This document shows positions 47,384 through 60,102 of a stretch of 64,000 nt of DNA, one piece after another. The stretch is from assembly GCA_026874595.1 (NCBI GenBank), contig CM049311.1:40675676-40739675 (forward strand), read 5' to 3'. The number at the start of each line of letters is the position of its first letter. Position 1 is the stretch's first letter. The notes under the pieces were generated by a model. The model was not told where the DNA came from and ran no database searches. It saw nothing but the letters and a program-made list of their open reading frames with translations. A program made the position numbers and the translations under genes. Source of the DNA: Sipunculus nudus. Lineage: Eukaryota; Annelida; Sipuncula; Golfingiida; Sipunculidae.

Positions 47384-47592
47384 CAAGAAGCGGATCCGGG
47401 GGGGGGGGGGGTCCAGGGGGTCCGGACCCCCGTTTTTCTCTCGCTGCAACCCTACTTTTAAGGGTTTCAGACCAAATTTTACAGCTTGGACCCACCTTTT
47501 CCAGACCTGGGGAATTTTTTTAAGGAATTTTATGAGTACTCCTGAGACCCCCCCCCCTCCCCCGTTCCTGAATCCTGGATCCGCCCCTGGTA
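47384..47592. mobile_element. ~205-bp hAT-like MITE
   Basis: The left end AAGCGGATCCGGGGGG and the complement of the right end CAGGGGCGGATCCAGGATT share CGGATCC and lead into G/C runs. GTATCA occurs just outside both ends. Internal GGTCCGGACCCCCG is palindromic. A related terminus lies at 8120-8139. Confidence 0.6.
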
Positions 47593-47599
47593 TCAGACC

Positions 47600-48262
47600 A
47601 ATTTTGAGGCCTGAACCCCCGTCACCGCACCCCTGAAGTTGGAATCTTGAATTAGGTTTTGTCATTTATCCTCAATGGGTTGAGCCCTCCATTTCATAAA
47701 GCGAGAATCATGTGTTTTTCACTATTACTAACCACGCACGTGGTCAAGAGTCTGGGTCAAATGTAAGGCCGGACATGCTCAAATCCCTCACTGAAAGCAA
47801 GAGTTATTCATACGAACATGAGTCCTTAGTGTTTGAGGTTGCGTGACCACGATGCACGCATTCCGGTCATTGCCGAGGGCAGTTCGGCTGTGCGCGGTCT
47901 AACCTCCGCGCAAGTCAGTAAAAATCGAAAATCACTCAAAATTATATGTACATTAAAATTATATATTCTCATATCGCCTATGTCACTGCGGGGACAATAA
48001 CCTTTAGCAGGTGGACTATGAGCCTAGGAAGTGTCAGTTTTCGATATTGCATTATTTTGTGTGTAGGCCTACATTTTTTTATTTATTTATAATACATATT
48101 TCACCAGAATAACCTTTTTAGCAGAAGCTGATTTCTATATGGTCCAGGACTAAAACAGTTCATAGAATACATGCATGGTTTAACAAAAATAAAAAAAAAA
48201 AAATAAATAAATGCAAACATGTGAAATTATGACAAAATATGACACATTTTACAATAAAATTA
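47600..48262. other. Unassigned spacer
   Basis: Mixed sequence with no domain, RNA gene or terminal repeat recognised. Confidence 0.4.
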
Positions 48263-49765
48263 TGCACCCATGGGTCTCGACGCTCAGCTGAATTTGTCTG
48301 TAAGGATATTTTTAAACTTGTGACCAAAAAATCTTAGAACTTATTGTCCTTGAACTTGCAGCATCTAGATTATTGTAACAATCGTTAAAAAAAGGATGTT
48401 CAGTGATCTTGACCTCTGCCCAGGTAACCCCAAAATTTACAGATTTCCTCACTTTGGGCAAGTATGGCATGTGTGAAAGATGGAAAATTAGGGATGAAAA
48501 GTTTGATTTACAGTGCATCCAAAATCTTTTTAAAGATGTGGCTCCTGTGACCTTCACCTTTGACCTCTGGACCCTAAAATTCAGAATGTTTCTTACTTAA
48601 GTGGTGGGTCATTAATAAATCAAGTTTGAAGCCAATCGGTCTATCCAAAGCAGAATTATCATCCGTAAACTAATTTGTGAATGGAAGGGCCCTGTTACCT
48701 TGACCTTTGACCATATGACCCAAAAATTGAAAAATTTTAAAATCTCCTCCTTTTGGCAGGTGAGCTATATCTTGAAGATAGGTTTGTCATGAAAAGTTCG
48801 GCTTGACATGCATACACATTCTTTTAATGAAATGGGTTCTGTGACCTTGACCTTTGACCTTTAGACGCCAAAATCGAGAGAGTAATTCTTACTTAAGTGT
48901 TGAGCCATATATAAGGTAAGTTTGAAACCAATATGTTAAACTAAACTGGAGTTATCATCTGGAAACTAATTTGTGAATAGATGACCCTGTGACCTTGACC
49001 TTGACCTTGTGGCCCCAAATTAATTTATGCTCTCCCCATCCTGGCAATTCAGCTAAATGCAAAAGATAGAAAGTTTGGGATGAAAAGCTTGGCTTAAAAT
49101 GAAAAAATAAGTGAGTCCTGTGACCTACACCATTGACCTCATGACCCAATAATCATACAGTAAAATGCTTTAGTTGTGGGGCATATGTAAGTCAGGTTTG
49201 AAATCCATTATCAATCTTACCTTGTGTTATCACCTGGAAACAAATTTGTTTGGATCGATGGATGGACAGACAGACAAACGAACAGACGGACAGACAGGGT
49301 GATTACTATAGAGCATCCATGCACTTGTGATCGATAAACACACCAGGTTTTGGGACACTAGATGGGAAACTGACTTGATTGTTGTCATTTTATAGGGGGA
49401 AAAAAATTCGAAAAAATTAGAAAAAAATAAGGTGGCGCCACCATTCTTCGGGAACTGGCAACACTAGTCATGGAAAATATTCAAGGCAAAATTCATAACA
49501 ATCCATGCATTAATTATCAAAATATTGGAGGTTTTGTATCAATATTTTATTATCCTGGGGGTACGTACAAGCCTCATAGCTCGGAGCATATAGGTCGCAG
49601 TGACCTAATTTCTAGTTTCCAAGGAGATTTTTTTTTAACCTCCCTAGATTTTTAGTTACAGGCTTCTAGGCTCAGCGGTTACGATTTGTGCCCTGCTAAC
49701 GGACGACTGGTCGGACAAAGCGCCATACCTTTACCTCAAATGACTTGCAGTCAGCTGAGCTAAAA
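48263..49765 (-). mobile_element. Family B2 element E6 (reverse orientation)
   Basis: Read on the minus strand it opens TTAGCTCAGCTGACTGCAAG (49764 downward), then runs through GTTAGCAGGGCACAAATCGT and CTAATTT-type segments with an exact GGTGGCGCCACC at 49431. It ends with CAGCTGAGCGTCGAGACCCA, TGGG at 48263. The 48390-49330 interior has repeated GTGACCTTGACC(TTTGACC) words and a GGACAGACAGAC stretch. Confidence 0.75.
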
Positions 49766-49889
49766 AAAAAAAATGCAATACCATTAAATGTATAAAATAT
49801 TACACATAGAACCAATGATAATGTCATTACATAGAGTTATTAAAAATATCTGTAATAATCGTATATGCCATTAAATATTAGTTAAAGTC

Positions 49890-52800
49890 GAGGTATTATA
49901 GTTGATAATGGAATAATGAATATGGATTCTAAAACTTACTGAATTAACTGCTTGTGCAGAGATTTAAATTGGCTAGCATATTGGCAGTTTTTACACTCAT
50001 AGGGAGTACATTCCAATTGCTAGGCCCGGCATATGTAAGACTTGCTTTAAAGGATCCTTTTTTGGTTTTGGTAGAGATAAATTGATACCTTAAGAGAAGT
50101 GAGATTGATATGAAGTGTTAACTAAGTTAAACGCATGTGTAAACGAACTATGGTATAGGTGCATTACCAGTGAGGCATTTAAAAACGGTTAAGGAAACAA
50201 AATATTGGTATCTTTGATGAACCTTTATCCAATCCAGCGTTTGGATAAGTGACAAAGAGGATACATCAATATTGAAAGTTCTAGAAACAATTCGAGCAGC
50301 CTTATTTTGAAGTTTCTGAAGTTGTGATAGATGTTTTGATGGAAGAGTTCCAGCAAACGGATATGCAATAATCTATGTGGCTCTGGATGAAACCATAGTA
50401 TAAAGTTTGTAATCTTGAGGTATCTAAAATCTGACTAAGTCTGAAAAGAAACCAAGTTTAGATGCGACTTTATCACAGACATATTTTGTATGATTTCTCC
50501 AGGTAACACCAGAGTCAATAAAAAATCCAAAAAAAATTTGTATGATCTTGTTCAAGTTTTTGATTTAAAGCCAAATAGTACCATTTTAGATTTTGGAGGA
50601 TTGATACACAGTCTATAATCCCTAAACCGGCCAAGCGCAATATTAATTTGCGCCTGTAGTAATTCAATAGCTTTATTAACTGAATGTGCAGACGCATAAA
50701 TAGTAATATCATCAGCAAAAATAACATTTTTATCATGGAAGATCAGGGGAAGATCATTAAGGTACATAAGGAATAAAAATTGGCCCGAGCACAGTGCCTT
50801 GAGGAGTGCCTATATATCCAAGGTGCCCTTCATAGACTGAACTTGATTTGAGTAAAGAACCGGTTTCCGATTAGATAAGTTATTCTTGAACCATAATAAC
50901 GGGACACCTTCTACACCATACTTTTTCATTTGAATAAGCATGATAATGATATAAGCATGACTTATGATAAAGGCTATCAAAACCTTTCTTTTTATCGATA
51001 AGACACGCAGCAGTACGTTATTGTGATTTGTATTGAATAAGCATTCATCGCAAGGCAATTAAAGCTGATCTGCGTGGAAGGTATATGCAAATTGTTTATC
51101 TGTAAATAGATCATTGTTATAGAAATAAGTAATAGGCCTGATTTGACAAACTTTTTAGTATTTCGGTAAGTAACCTGTTACTGAAATAGGTCGGTAGTTA
51201 TTTGGTTCCTTCTTACTGCCGGATCCTATGTATATAGGAGTGATCCTAGCAGTTTTCCAGTCTGCAGGGGTTTTACCAGTTAGAGAGAAAAAGTTCAATA
51301 TATGGGCTAAAGAGTGTGAAATGTGATGAGCTGCAACTTTGAGAAACATTCCAGACAACCCCAGAATATCTTCTGTCATACTTGATTCCAGTTACAATTA
51401 ATTGTTGTGACAATACAAACTGTGCGGATATAGTATTAAATTTAAAGGATTCAGAATGTGAGATAACAAGTTGATTGCAGTTGAATTGATTCACTGGAAA
51501 ATCATCGCTAATTTTTTCCCTATCGAAGTAATATAATCGTTGAATTTAATAGGGTCAATATTAGCATTAGCGGTGTCTGACGCCGATTTGGAGGGTAATG
51601 TGTGTCCAATACCTTTCAACATGCCTCTTGAGTTTGCATGATTATCTTGGATCAAAGTTGTGTAATAATGACGGCGAGTGGAACGGGTTTATAGGATGAC
51701 AGTTTCGTAGATGTCTGTAGGCTGCCCAGTCATTGTACTCATTGGTTCGTATCGCTTTTTGATGTGCATATTCTCGTGAGTGTATCAAGGTTAATAATTC
51801 TTTTGTAACCCATTTATTTTGACGTGATTTAATGCGATGTCGGAGCACAGGGGCGTCATTATTACATACTTTCAAAAATTCAGAGCGCAATAATTTCCAA
51901 GCTAGCTCTACATCAGAAATAAATGAGATATGTGATACAAGCATAGATAATGACAATTCGTCTATAAATTTCAGTTCATCGAATTTTCTAAGGGTACGCT
52001 GTTATACAGACTTCATACTTCATAATTCGAGGGGGTCTATTCAAAACAGTGGTGACACGAAAATGGTCACTAATACATTACAGGGTGAACCTCAACATTT
52101 GAATGCATGTCAGGATGCGTTGAAAAAAATAAGTCAATTATTGTAGACGTTTTCTGAGTTACACGATTTGGCTTTGAGACAAGCTGCTTAAAGCAGAAGA
52201 TTTTTTCAAGTAGATCTAATCTGCTTGCTTCGTAAATTTCAGTGCGAAGACAGTCTACATTAAAATCGCCATGCAAAACAACGTTTGCATAAATTTAGGG
52301 CACAAGCAAGTAAACTAAGTAAATAATCGATATAACTAGAATTAGAACTGGGCTGTTTATTAATGGATCCAATCAGAACAGGTTCCTTCCCTAAAATTAT
52401 TTTAACCAATATATACTTTCATGACTATTTGAGTTAAAAAAATATCAGGTTTTAAAGCTGAGAGAACATAAGTGATCACACCTCCTCCATGATGATTCCT
52501 ATCACATCTATATTTTGTGCAATTCTCTCTTTGTAACTCTGAATCTAAAATAAAATTGTCGAGCCATGTCTCAGTTAAAGATAAGACGCGAGGTGTCAAA
52601 CTGGAACATAAGACACGAATCTCTTCTAGTTTTGGTAACAGACTACGAACATTAAGATGACATAATATAGTACCTTTGTTCATTAAACAATACTGACTGT
52701 GAGCAGGATATATATCTAATTTCTCAGGAGCGACAGGAGCAGAAGATGAATACATGATTAGGGTTGGAACCCAATAATTCTGAGTCATGATATGTGGACA

Positions 52801-54020
52801 AAGAAAACGTAGGTTCAGTTTCACTTGTGTTAAACGAAACAGGCTGATCTTAATATTACTCAGGTGAAATGGTCAGTACACACCGGTTTATGTTAATTCA
52901 CCGTTTTGTCATCTGTGAAATTTAGAGACGAATTAGGGATTTCTTAAACCTCAACACACCTCACATGCTTGTTTTTGGGAGTATCTAAAACTAGAAGCAA
53001 TTTGCCAAGTCATTGCAGCAGTGCCAGTATAAGTAAAATGAATACCATAATTTCGATAGAAGGAAGCTTTCAAGGATGGGGAGCAGTCAGAGAAGGTTGT
53101 CCCAGTATATAATTTACATCTTTGTCTGAGTTCGTTTTGATAATGGTGATTTACGTTTTATGATGATGAAACGTTTTATGGCTACATTTCCTGACAGAGT
53201 CAGAGGAGTGACGTCGTTCATAGGATGATGCCACATTTGACCAGGTTTTTTTGACCGACGAATGTTCGGTGGAGCTCTTTGAGGATCTTTCGGAAGTTTT
53301 CTTTGATATGTAAATGTCCAATAAGTTCGTCGCGCTCAGAAGTTTATGGAGAAGTGTTTCATTTTTCGATTGAATCTCCAGAAATTCTTGATTTTTTTCC
53401 CTCATACATTTGTTTTCTTGTCTGACGATTTGAAGTTCAATAATTTTTTTTTTTACAGTAGGACTGGAACACTATGGCAGCTGTGGCAGTTCCATATAAG
53501 CCCTTCATCACCAGGCTGCATGCTCAATACATTCAGAGTGAGACCAGTTGTTACATGTACAGCATCGGATTATCTAGATCTACGTCTGAAGAGTTTTTTA
53601 ACTTAGTACACGGAGTCTCGCACAAGGGACTTTGTGTATCGTTCTTATCAGAGGAAACATCGTTCTTATCAGAGGTAACATTGTTCTTATCAGAGGTAAG
53701 ATCTTTCACCTTGTGCTGAGGACGAACGTTTTTGTCATTTTGTGATGAAGCAGAAGCTTGATAATTTTTGTTGCCATGTATGCTAGGTCTTTTTTTGGTT
53801 GCACTTGTTGAAAAGTACATGTCATCATCTTATCTGGTACGAACACTTTTGCTTTTCTTATTACAGCTAATACATTTGCTGTGTTTGTTTGGTTCCACCA
53901 TGTCTGAAGTTTCTGATAAAATATTATGAAATCTAATCAATTTCAAAGAGGCTTTTAAATAGCAAACAACACAACAGTAGTATATATACCACGAAGCATT
54001 GTTGTATGAAATGAACATCT
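49890..54020 (-). pseudogene. Decayed LINE (ORF1, endonuclease, reverse transcriptase)
   Basis: The domain order on the minus strand is complete but the frames are broken. ORF1 (about 54020-53150) has a KCISCNKKSKS zinc-knuckle-like start, tandem TSDKN(N/D)V repeats, a WNCHSCH motif in another frame and a coiled-coil-like QENK..REKNQEFLEIQ segment. The APE-type endonuclease spans about 52680-52070 with LCHLNVRSLLPKL, LTETWLD and HGDFNVDCL. RT follows with NNYRPISVTGYLPK (about 51160-51200), WFKNNLSNRKP, and the catalytic FADD box at 50708-50719. A C-terminal TYAGPSNWNVLP-type segment lies near 50000-50040. This is a typical single-family LINE (jockey/CR1-like group; clade uncertain). It cannot make protein as it stands. 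Confidence 0.85.
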
Positions 54021-55120
54021 AAACATTTTTTTTTTAACTAAAAATCAAAACACTTTTTTATAGGATTTTATTGGTAAAGGACCATGAAATAAAGTGTATG
54101 TAGGCATATTGTACCCTTGTATTACATGTTCATTCTGACCAATCTGAAATCAAATTTGCCAACTTGAATGTTCACATCTTAATGACTTAAATACTATCAT
54201 ATAATAATATGTATGACCAAAGCTGTTAATTTTAGTGACAACAATAAAGGACATGTTTAATATATCAATTGTTGATTAAATCAATAAAAGTCTATTTAAA
54301 TATAACAAACTTTAAACAAATCCTGTTTTATATTGATTTTTACCAGCCCTAAAAGTAACAATTCTTTAAATATATATTTCAAATATGCGTCAAATTTCCG
54401 GGTGTAAGGAACAAGTAAGAGCAATCAAAATGTCTCATCATCTACGCTTTAAACATATATCTGTCGTAGGCCCACGGTATCCCATGCACATATGTATAAC
54501 AAAAAATATTAAATAATATAATAGACGTTGGCCTATACGTACCCGGGCCTACATGTATAATATTGTATTTTTATTGTATGTATAGAACGGTGAACGTCTC
54601 ACATGATTTTCAATTAATTTCACGTATAAACATATTTATACACACCCATTTTTGTTATTTACATTGAAAATTCGTACACATTGTAATTCCTCTGTTTGCT
54701 GGTCAATAGGTCAGACTGACGCATTATTTTCACTATATATTATCATTGTAAATAAAGGTGAATTGCTTGCATACCTGACCACATATTGACAGTTCCGGCA
54801 CATTGGCCTGAGAGACCAAACTGAACTCTGTTTACAAATGTGGAGAAAGTGGCGCCTCATGTGACTCGTTTGAGAACTATGGGCCTAGTTCTGTCTCAGT
54901 CTGAAGATGGCAGCACCTCCTGGAGCAAACTGTGGAAAAGGCACACCTCTCACAGCATCTTGTGTCAAATTTTTTTCTCTGCAGATAAAAATATTTTCTT
55001 CGCATGATTAAAAAGCTAAAATCCTATATTATCCAATAATAGAACCCACATATTGATGGCCCTCCTATTAGTTTGAGGGTGACACCCTTCAGCCCGGCCC
55101 TGTCATATTACATTTAGTCC
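54021..55120. other. Unassigned AT-rich region
   Basis: No domain was recognised. Around 54775-54990 the composition is more balanced. The minus strand has a GTCAG|GTATGC donor-like site at about 54775, but no supported exon. Confidence 0.4.
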
Positions 55121-55130
55121 GGTGGAGCCT

Positions 55131-55216
55131 TAGACTGGTACCCCGCTCTATTATGGCACCGCTGCTCTAGGACTATGCTTGGCTTGAGGGCCCTAATAGA
55201 GCAGGGTACCAGTCTA
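55131..55216. mobile_element. Minimal Mutator-like hairpin element, family F copy 2 (86 bp)
   Basis: TAGACTGGTACCCCGCTCTA at the left and its complement at the right leave only about 30 bp between the arms. GGTGGAGCCT flanks both sides (55121-55130 and 55217-55226), a 9-10-bp target duplication. It is the same family as 44718-45241. Confidence 0.85.
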
Positions 55217-55238
55217 GGTGGAGCCTACACAAAATGGG

Positions 55239-57406
55239 GGCAATAAATAAAACTCGGAAGTCGGAAGTCGGAAGCCTTCGGAAGTCGGAAGCCGTTATAA
55301 TTTTTAGTATAATGTTAAAAATAACGATCATACCAACACTTTTTCGTGTTAAAATGTAAGATATAGACCCCCTTCGCAAAACCAGGAAGTTGCACAAACG
55401 TATATTCCCATATATGAAAATTAAAGCATTTTAATGCGTCGGAAGCCTCTCGGAAGTCATCCTGAGGTGTCAGATGATGCTCAAAATGCATAAAACTCGG
55501 AAGTCTAGACCATAGCACCAATCGACAATGACACAGAAAAAGTCTTGCATAATTCCAGATTTTGATTAAAGTGATATTTATGTATTTGGATAAAATCATA
55601 ATGTATATTACTAATTAAACATAATGATATATAAAATATATAAAAAAAATAAATGTTGAAATATACATTCAAATGTAATACATTATATATCATATCATGA
55701 CGTAATATTTTAATATGGAATGTTATTTTTTATAAATTAAAACATAAAAGCATTTTAAATTTCGTAATTTTATCAAAATGGTGTAATAATTCTTTTAGAA
55801 TTGAATATTATATCATATAAAAAAATAAGTATAACTTAATATTTATTTGTATTATAATAATTTTACATATATAATACTATTCAAATATTTGATAAAATAC
55901 ATAAATTTTTATATTAATGTAAAAAAGTATCAAACTGTCGCAGCCTTGCAGAAACTGGTAAAACCGTAAGAAAAGTCCATTCAGTTTTGTAATAATAAAA
56001 TTTATTTTATCCATTAGGGTGCTATATACAATATAAATGAAACTAAATTTTATCCATGCATTAGGATGCTTTATATGGAACGCATATAACTCTCCAAGGC
56101 TTGCTGAATACTGGTCACCCAACGTATCAGGAAACATTTTTAGAACATTGCACAGACAATTTGCAGAAAACATTATAAAAACACTTCCAAAATATTTCGA
56201 AAATTTAAAAATATGTAAAACTACATATAACTATGAAAGATTTAAAAAAAAGGCATGTGATGTTGCAAAAACATTGATATAAATTATAACAGTATCTTTA
56301 TATTTTAATTTTAGCTTAATATAATTCATGTAGGAAGGATATTACATTATTATATGATTCCATAGAACATTTTTTTAATTTTACACTTTAAAGCCACATT
56401 CTTTTTGGAAACATTTTAAGAACAGCTTCATAAAATGTTTATGCTAACTAAAGATCAGGCAATAAGAACAAGGAAACGCGTGTGCCTTTAAGGTAACGTA
56501 ATGAAATATTACATAAATTGTAATCAGTTACAAACTAATAGGAGGAATCGCCACCTAAAATCTTTTCTGCCATTTGTTATCCATTTTATTTGTTAGAATA
56601 ACTCGCTAGGTGGAGGGGATAAATTATCACATAAATGAATGGATATATTAATACTCATATTATATACAATTTAATAATTTCATATATTAATTTATATTGA
56701 CTTATATAACTTTGTCTTACTTAATTTAGGAATATTGATTATATTGTATTTTTATAATATATGATATTTTATCATATAATATAATTTAATATCAAATTAT
56801 ATCGCTGTTGAATGAATATATAATTATATCGTCATCTATATATGTTATTTAACACATTGTGTATACATTTTAATATACTTGTTATTATGTAATTATATTT
56901 TGCATCATGTATGTATTTGTTCAATGAAAAAATAGAGAATACCGTTTTGTATTATAATGGGTTTTTTATTTGTTATTATAGTATTTTATATTCATATTTT
57001 ACATTTCAATATCAATTTATATATTATTTTGTTATTTATATACATTTTGATTTTGTTCAAATACATATATAAATATTACCTAAATTAATATTTGGGTTGA
57101 TGCAAGACCCTTTTTGTGTCGTTGTCGGTTGGTATAATGTGGCTTGACTTCCGAGTTTTGTGCATTTTGAGCACCATCTGTCACTTCAGAATGACTTCCG
57201 AGAGGCTTCCGACGCATTAATTATGCTTTAATTTTCATATATGTTAATATATATCTTTGAATCTTTCTGGTATGAAAAAGGGTGTCTATATCTTCCGTTT
57301 TAACACAAAAACTTGTCGATTTGTTCGTTATTTTTAAAATTATAATAAAAAATAAAACGGCTTCCGACTTCCGAAGGCTTCCGACTTCCGAGTTTTATTT
57401 ATTGCC
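55239..57406. mobile_element. Mutator-like element with >300-bp terminal inverted repeats
   Basis: Both ends open GGCAATAAATAAAACTCGG and continue as inverted arms for about 310-330 bp (55239-55565 and 57095-57406), sharing CTCGGAAGTCGGAAG words, TTAATGCGTCGGAAGCCTCT and the TCTTGCA inner boundary. The 9-mer CAAAATGGG flanks both sides (55230-55238 and 57407-57415). The 1.5-kb core is very AT-rich. Its longest frame (56037-56282, +) matches nothing I know and is not a transposase, so the copy is nonautonomous. Confidence 0.9.
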
Positions 57407-57415
57407 CAAAATGGG

Positions 57416-59134
57416 CCAAGTGCTCTAATTGTCGCTCACACCAATAGCGCATCCGAGATTGGCGGCCGGTGTCGCATCCGACGTCCGACATCAGGGGTTT
57501 AGTCCATACCGAGTTTAATGATAATAAATACATGCAGCGAGATTTAGATGTCTGACAGTGCCTGCTTAGGTTAGCGTTATTCATGAACTAGAGCTCCTGC
57601 ACCATCAAATCTAAACCACCGAATAGTCTAAAGCTTAGAGCTGTGAAGCCCAGAGTGGCCAGGTAAGTGTTTGCTACAGTCTGCAGCGTTGCTGCAGTCT
57701 TGCAGCGCTGACATATATAGTAAACAATACAAGCGCTGCAGCCTCTGGCGGAGAGAGTCTATACTATCCAAGTTTGTACGGATCCGTACAAACCCTCAGA
57801 CACGTATATGCCTTGTGAAGCGTGAGGACACCAAACAAACCCCACATATTATAATTGTTACAGATGCTTAGACTCCGTTGGGACCAAAACTTTTGCAGAA
57901 TGATTAGTATGTAATAAAGTATGGGCACTTATACTCTCAATGAAGTCAGATATTACATTGTCTCCGTTGGGCTTCTGGAGCCTTCAAGTTGGAACAGCCA
58001 ATAGGAAATTAGCATCATTGACAACACGCAATGTATGATTTCCAGGAAGGATGCTTATCAAAATATGGTCTATCCAAGTGCACGGCATTGGCATTCCTGG
58101 GAAAAGCCCCCCTGAATTCATCATTTGCATAGATTGCCCACCTAATTTGCATGGGATTCCTTTTCCGGCGGTGTCCAGTTGGCATGCAACAACTGAACCC
58201 TGGCAGTTCAAAGGATAAAAAACATTTACAGGCGCACCTAAAGGTGATATATCGATTTAATTTGATACATAAAAAGTTTATTTCTATGTATAAATACAAG
58301 TTTGTTTCTCTATCACACAACAGGCAGTGGTAATTCGTGAGTTACAGGTCCCTCCATGTACGGCAGGGTGAACTCTCACTGCTAGACGGTCTGACTCCAT
58401 ATCACAGATAAATGGAGTCCGTATGTGGAGGACTATCTGCAGCGCTGACATATAGTGAACAAGCCTATTAAAGGCTATTTATCACATGAATGGAGGGAGC
58501 TAGTATAGAATTGGTATGCGGACGGACGTAATGATGTTTAGGATTCATGTAATAGAGAAGTAAGAGGCATGTCGATGTCATATCATCAGGCATGTCATGG
58601 CTTATGTTGACTACTAATATGAGATGGTACAGTCAGTTAATACCCATTTTGGAAATGAAGGCTGGATTCTATACTCGGGCCGAATGGAGCCCGTACGTGT
58701 CGGGCTATAGTCCATTTCACTACCTGCTGTCCACCTGTTTTTTGTAGATGATTTACTTAAAAGATTATATTTTTCAAATTTTTAAGAAAACAACATATGG
58801 AAGTGACATCAAAATAGTACAGTTAAGAATTTTATCCCCATTGATGTTTCACAACAATTTAGTCTCTTTATCATGATCTGGCAGATATTGTTTGTCCCTC
58901 AATAAGTAGCCATCTTTTATTTTTAGAGTGTTTACCTGAGGTCGTCCAATCAGCAGCTGTCAGTTGAGGCTGTTTTTGCATTAGGCTGGTTCCCTCCCTC
59001 TTTCTCTCCCTGTCATCGCGTCCTCGAAAGAGGGGCAGATAACGGTTACTCACTTCGAGGCTAAAATGATGAAATAATACTGCCGTTTACATGCTTTTAT
59101 CCACAAATTTTTGGAAATTTAAATTAAAAAGAAT
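57416..59134. other. Unassigned region with scattered small repeats
   Basis: GCAGCGCTGACATATA recurs at about 57700 and 58440. A 22-bp perfect palindrome centred on GGATCC lies at 57772-57793. Related GGAGTCCGTA/GGAGCCCGTA words occur near 58425 and 58685. No gene was recognised. Confidence 0.45.
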
Positions 59135-59142
59135 TGCTCTAC

Positions 59143-59544
59143 TAGGGGTGAAAGGAGTACTCGAGTACTCGAGTCCGGGTAATACTTACCGAGTACTCGA
59201 GTCCAGCATTTGGACTCGAGTACTCTTGTATGTACATGCATATATGTATATTACTGCAAATTTTAAGACAGTCTGTAGGATTATTTATCCATTTTCGTAG
59301 CCTGGCTTAGGGCTCTAAACATATGCTAGTCAAATTAATCGAGGTCTTGTTATGACATGATATATCTATTCCTTCTTGCAATAAAGTTAAGCCGTCACTA
59401 AGTCAAATTTATGCGTATTTTGCATCGGTAAACAGATGTTCATTTTATCTTCACAGCGTTGCCATGGTAACGAGTACTTGAGTCCGAGTCAAGTAATGCC
59501 TATCGGGTACTCAAGTCCAAAATTTTGTACCCGTTTCAGCCCTA
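59143..59544. mobile_element. 402-bp hAT MITE with perfect 8-bp target duplication
   Basis: TGCTCTAC flanks both sides exactly (59135-59142 and 59545-59552). The ends are TAGGGGTGAAAGGAGTAC and the complement of GTACCCGTTTCAGCCCTA. Subterminal GAGTACTCGAGTACTC is a 16-bp palindrome, and ACTCGAGTCC words recur near both ends in opposite orientation. Non-coding. Confidence 0.92.
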
Positions 59545-59552
59545 TGCTCTAC

Positions 59553-59842
59553 CTTCAATTAGGATTGTCGTTGGTGAAATACAGTGTTTGTAATCCAATG
59601 AAATGGTAAAATGTAACAGAAAGGTCATAAAACATCACTACCAAGACATGATCACCTGGGTAAATAGACTGATGACAGCCTCTCCCCCTGCCGAGCACCC
59701 AGCCCCGTTCTTGTGTTTTAGTGAGCCGGGTGAGATGTCCTGTCAGCATCAAATAAAAGATATAATAGGGCGAAAAATAATAATGATAATGATGATAATA
59801 ATGATAATAATAAAAACAGTATTCTTTCAATATTATATTTCA

Positions 59843-59882
<40 letters not shown>

Positions 59883-60058
59883 AAATGTATTATTATTATT
59901 AATATTATTATTATCATTTTTTAATGTTATTTGTGTTTGTTATAATAAATGTAATATTAGAATCAAATAAACAAATAAATTCATAAATTACTTCTACTAC
60001 TTCTAACAATTATAATAATTGTGTTGTAATTATGCAATAATTATATAATTAAAATGTA

Positions 60059-60102
<44 letters not shown>

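Noticed and set aside
53462-53543. Plus-strand exon with acceptor (T-run then ACAG), ATGGCAGCTGTGGCAG start and GTGAG donor
   Set aside because: The same bases encode a WNCHSCH segment of LINE ORF1 on the minus strand and lie between other ORF1 pieces, so the splice-like signals are coincidental.
54775-54990. Possible first exon of a minus-strand gene with a GTCAG|GTATGC donor and a GGCAGCACCTCC segment
   Set aside because: No convincing start codon context, coding bias or downstream exon was found.
56037-56282. 81-codon open frame in the long-TIR element as a transposase remnant
   Set aside because: No DDE or zinc-finger motif and strongly AT-driven composition.
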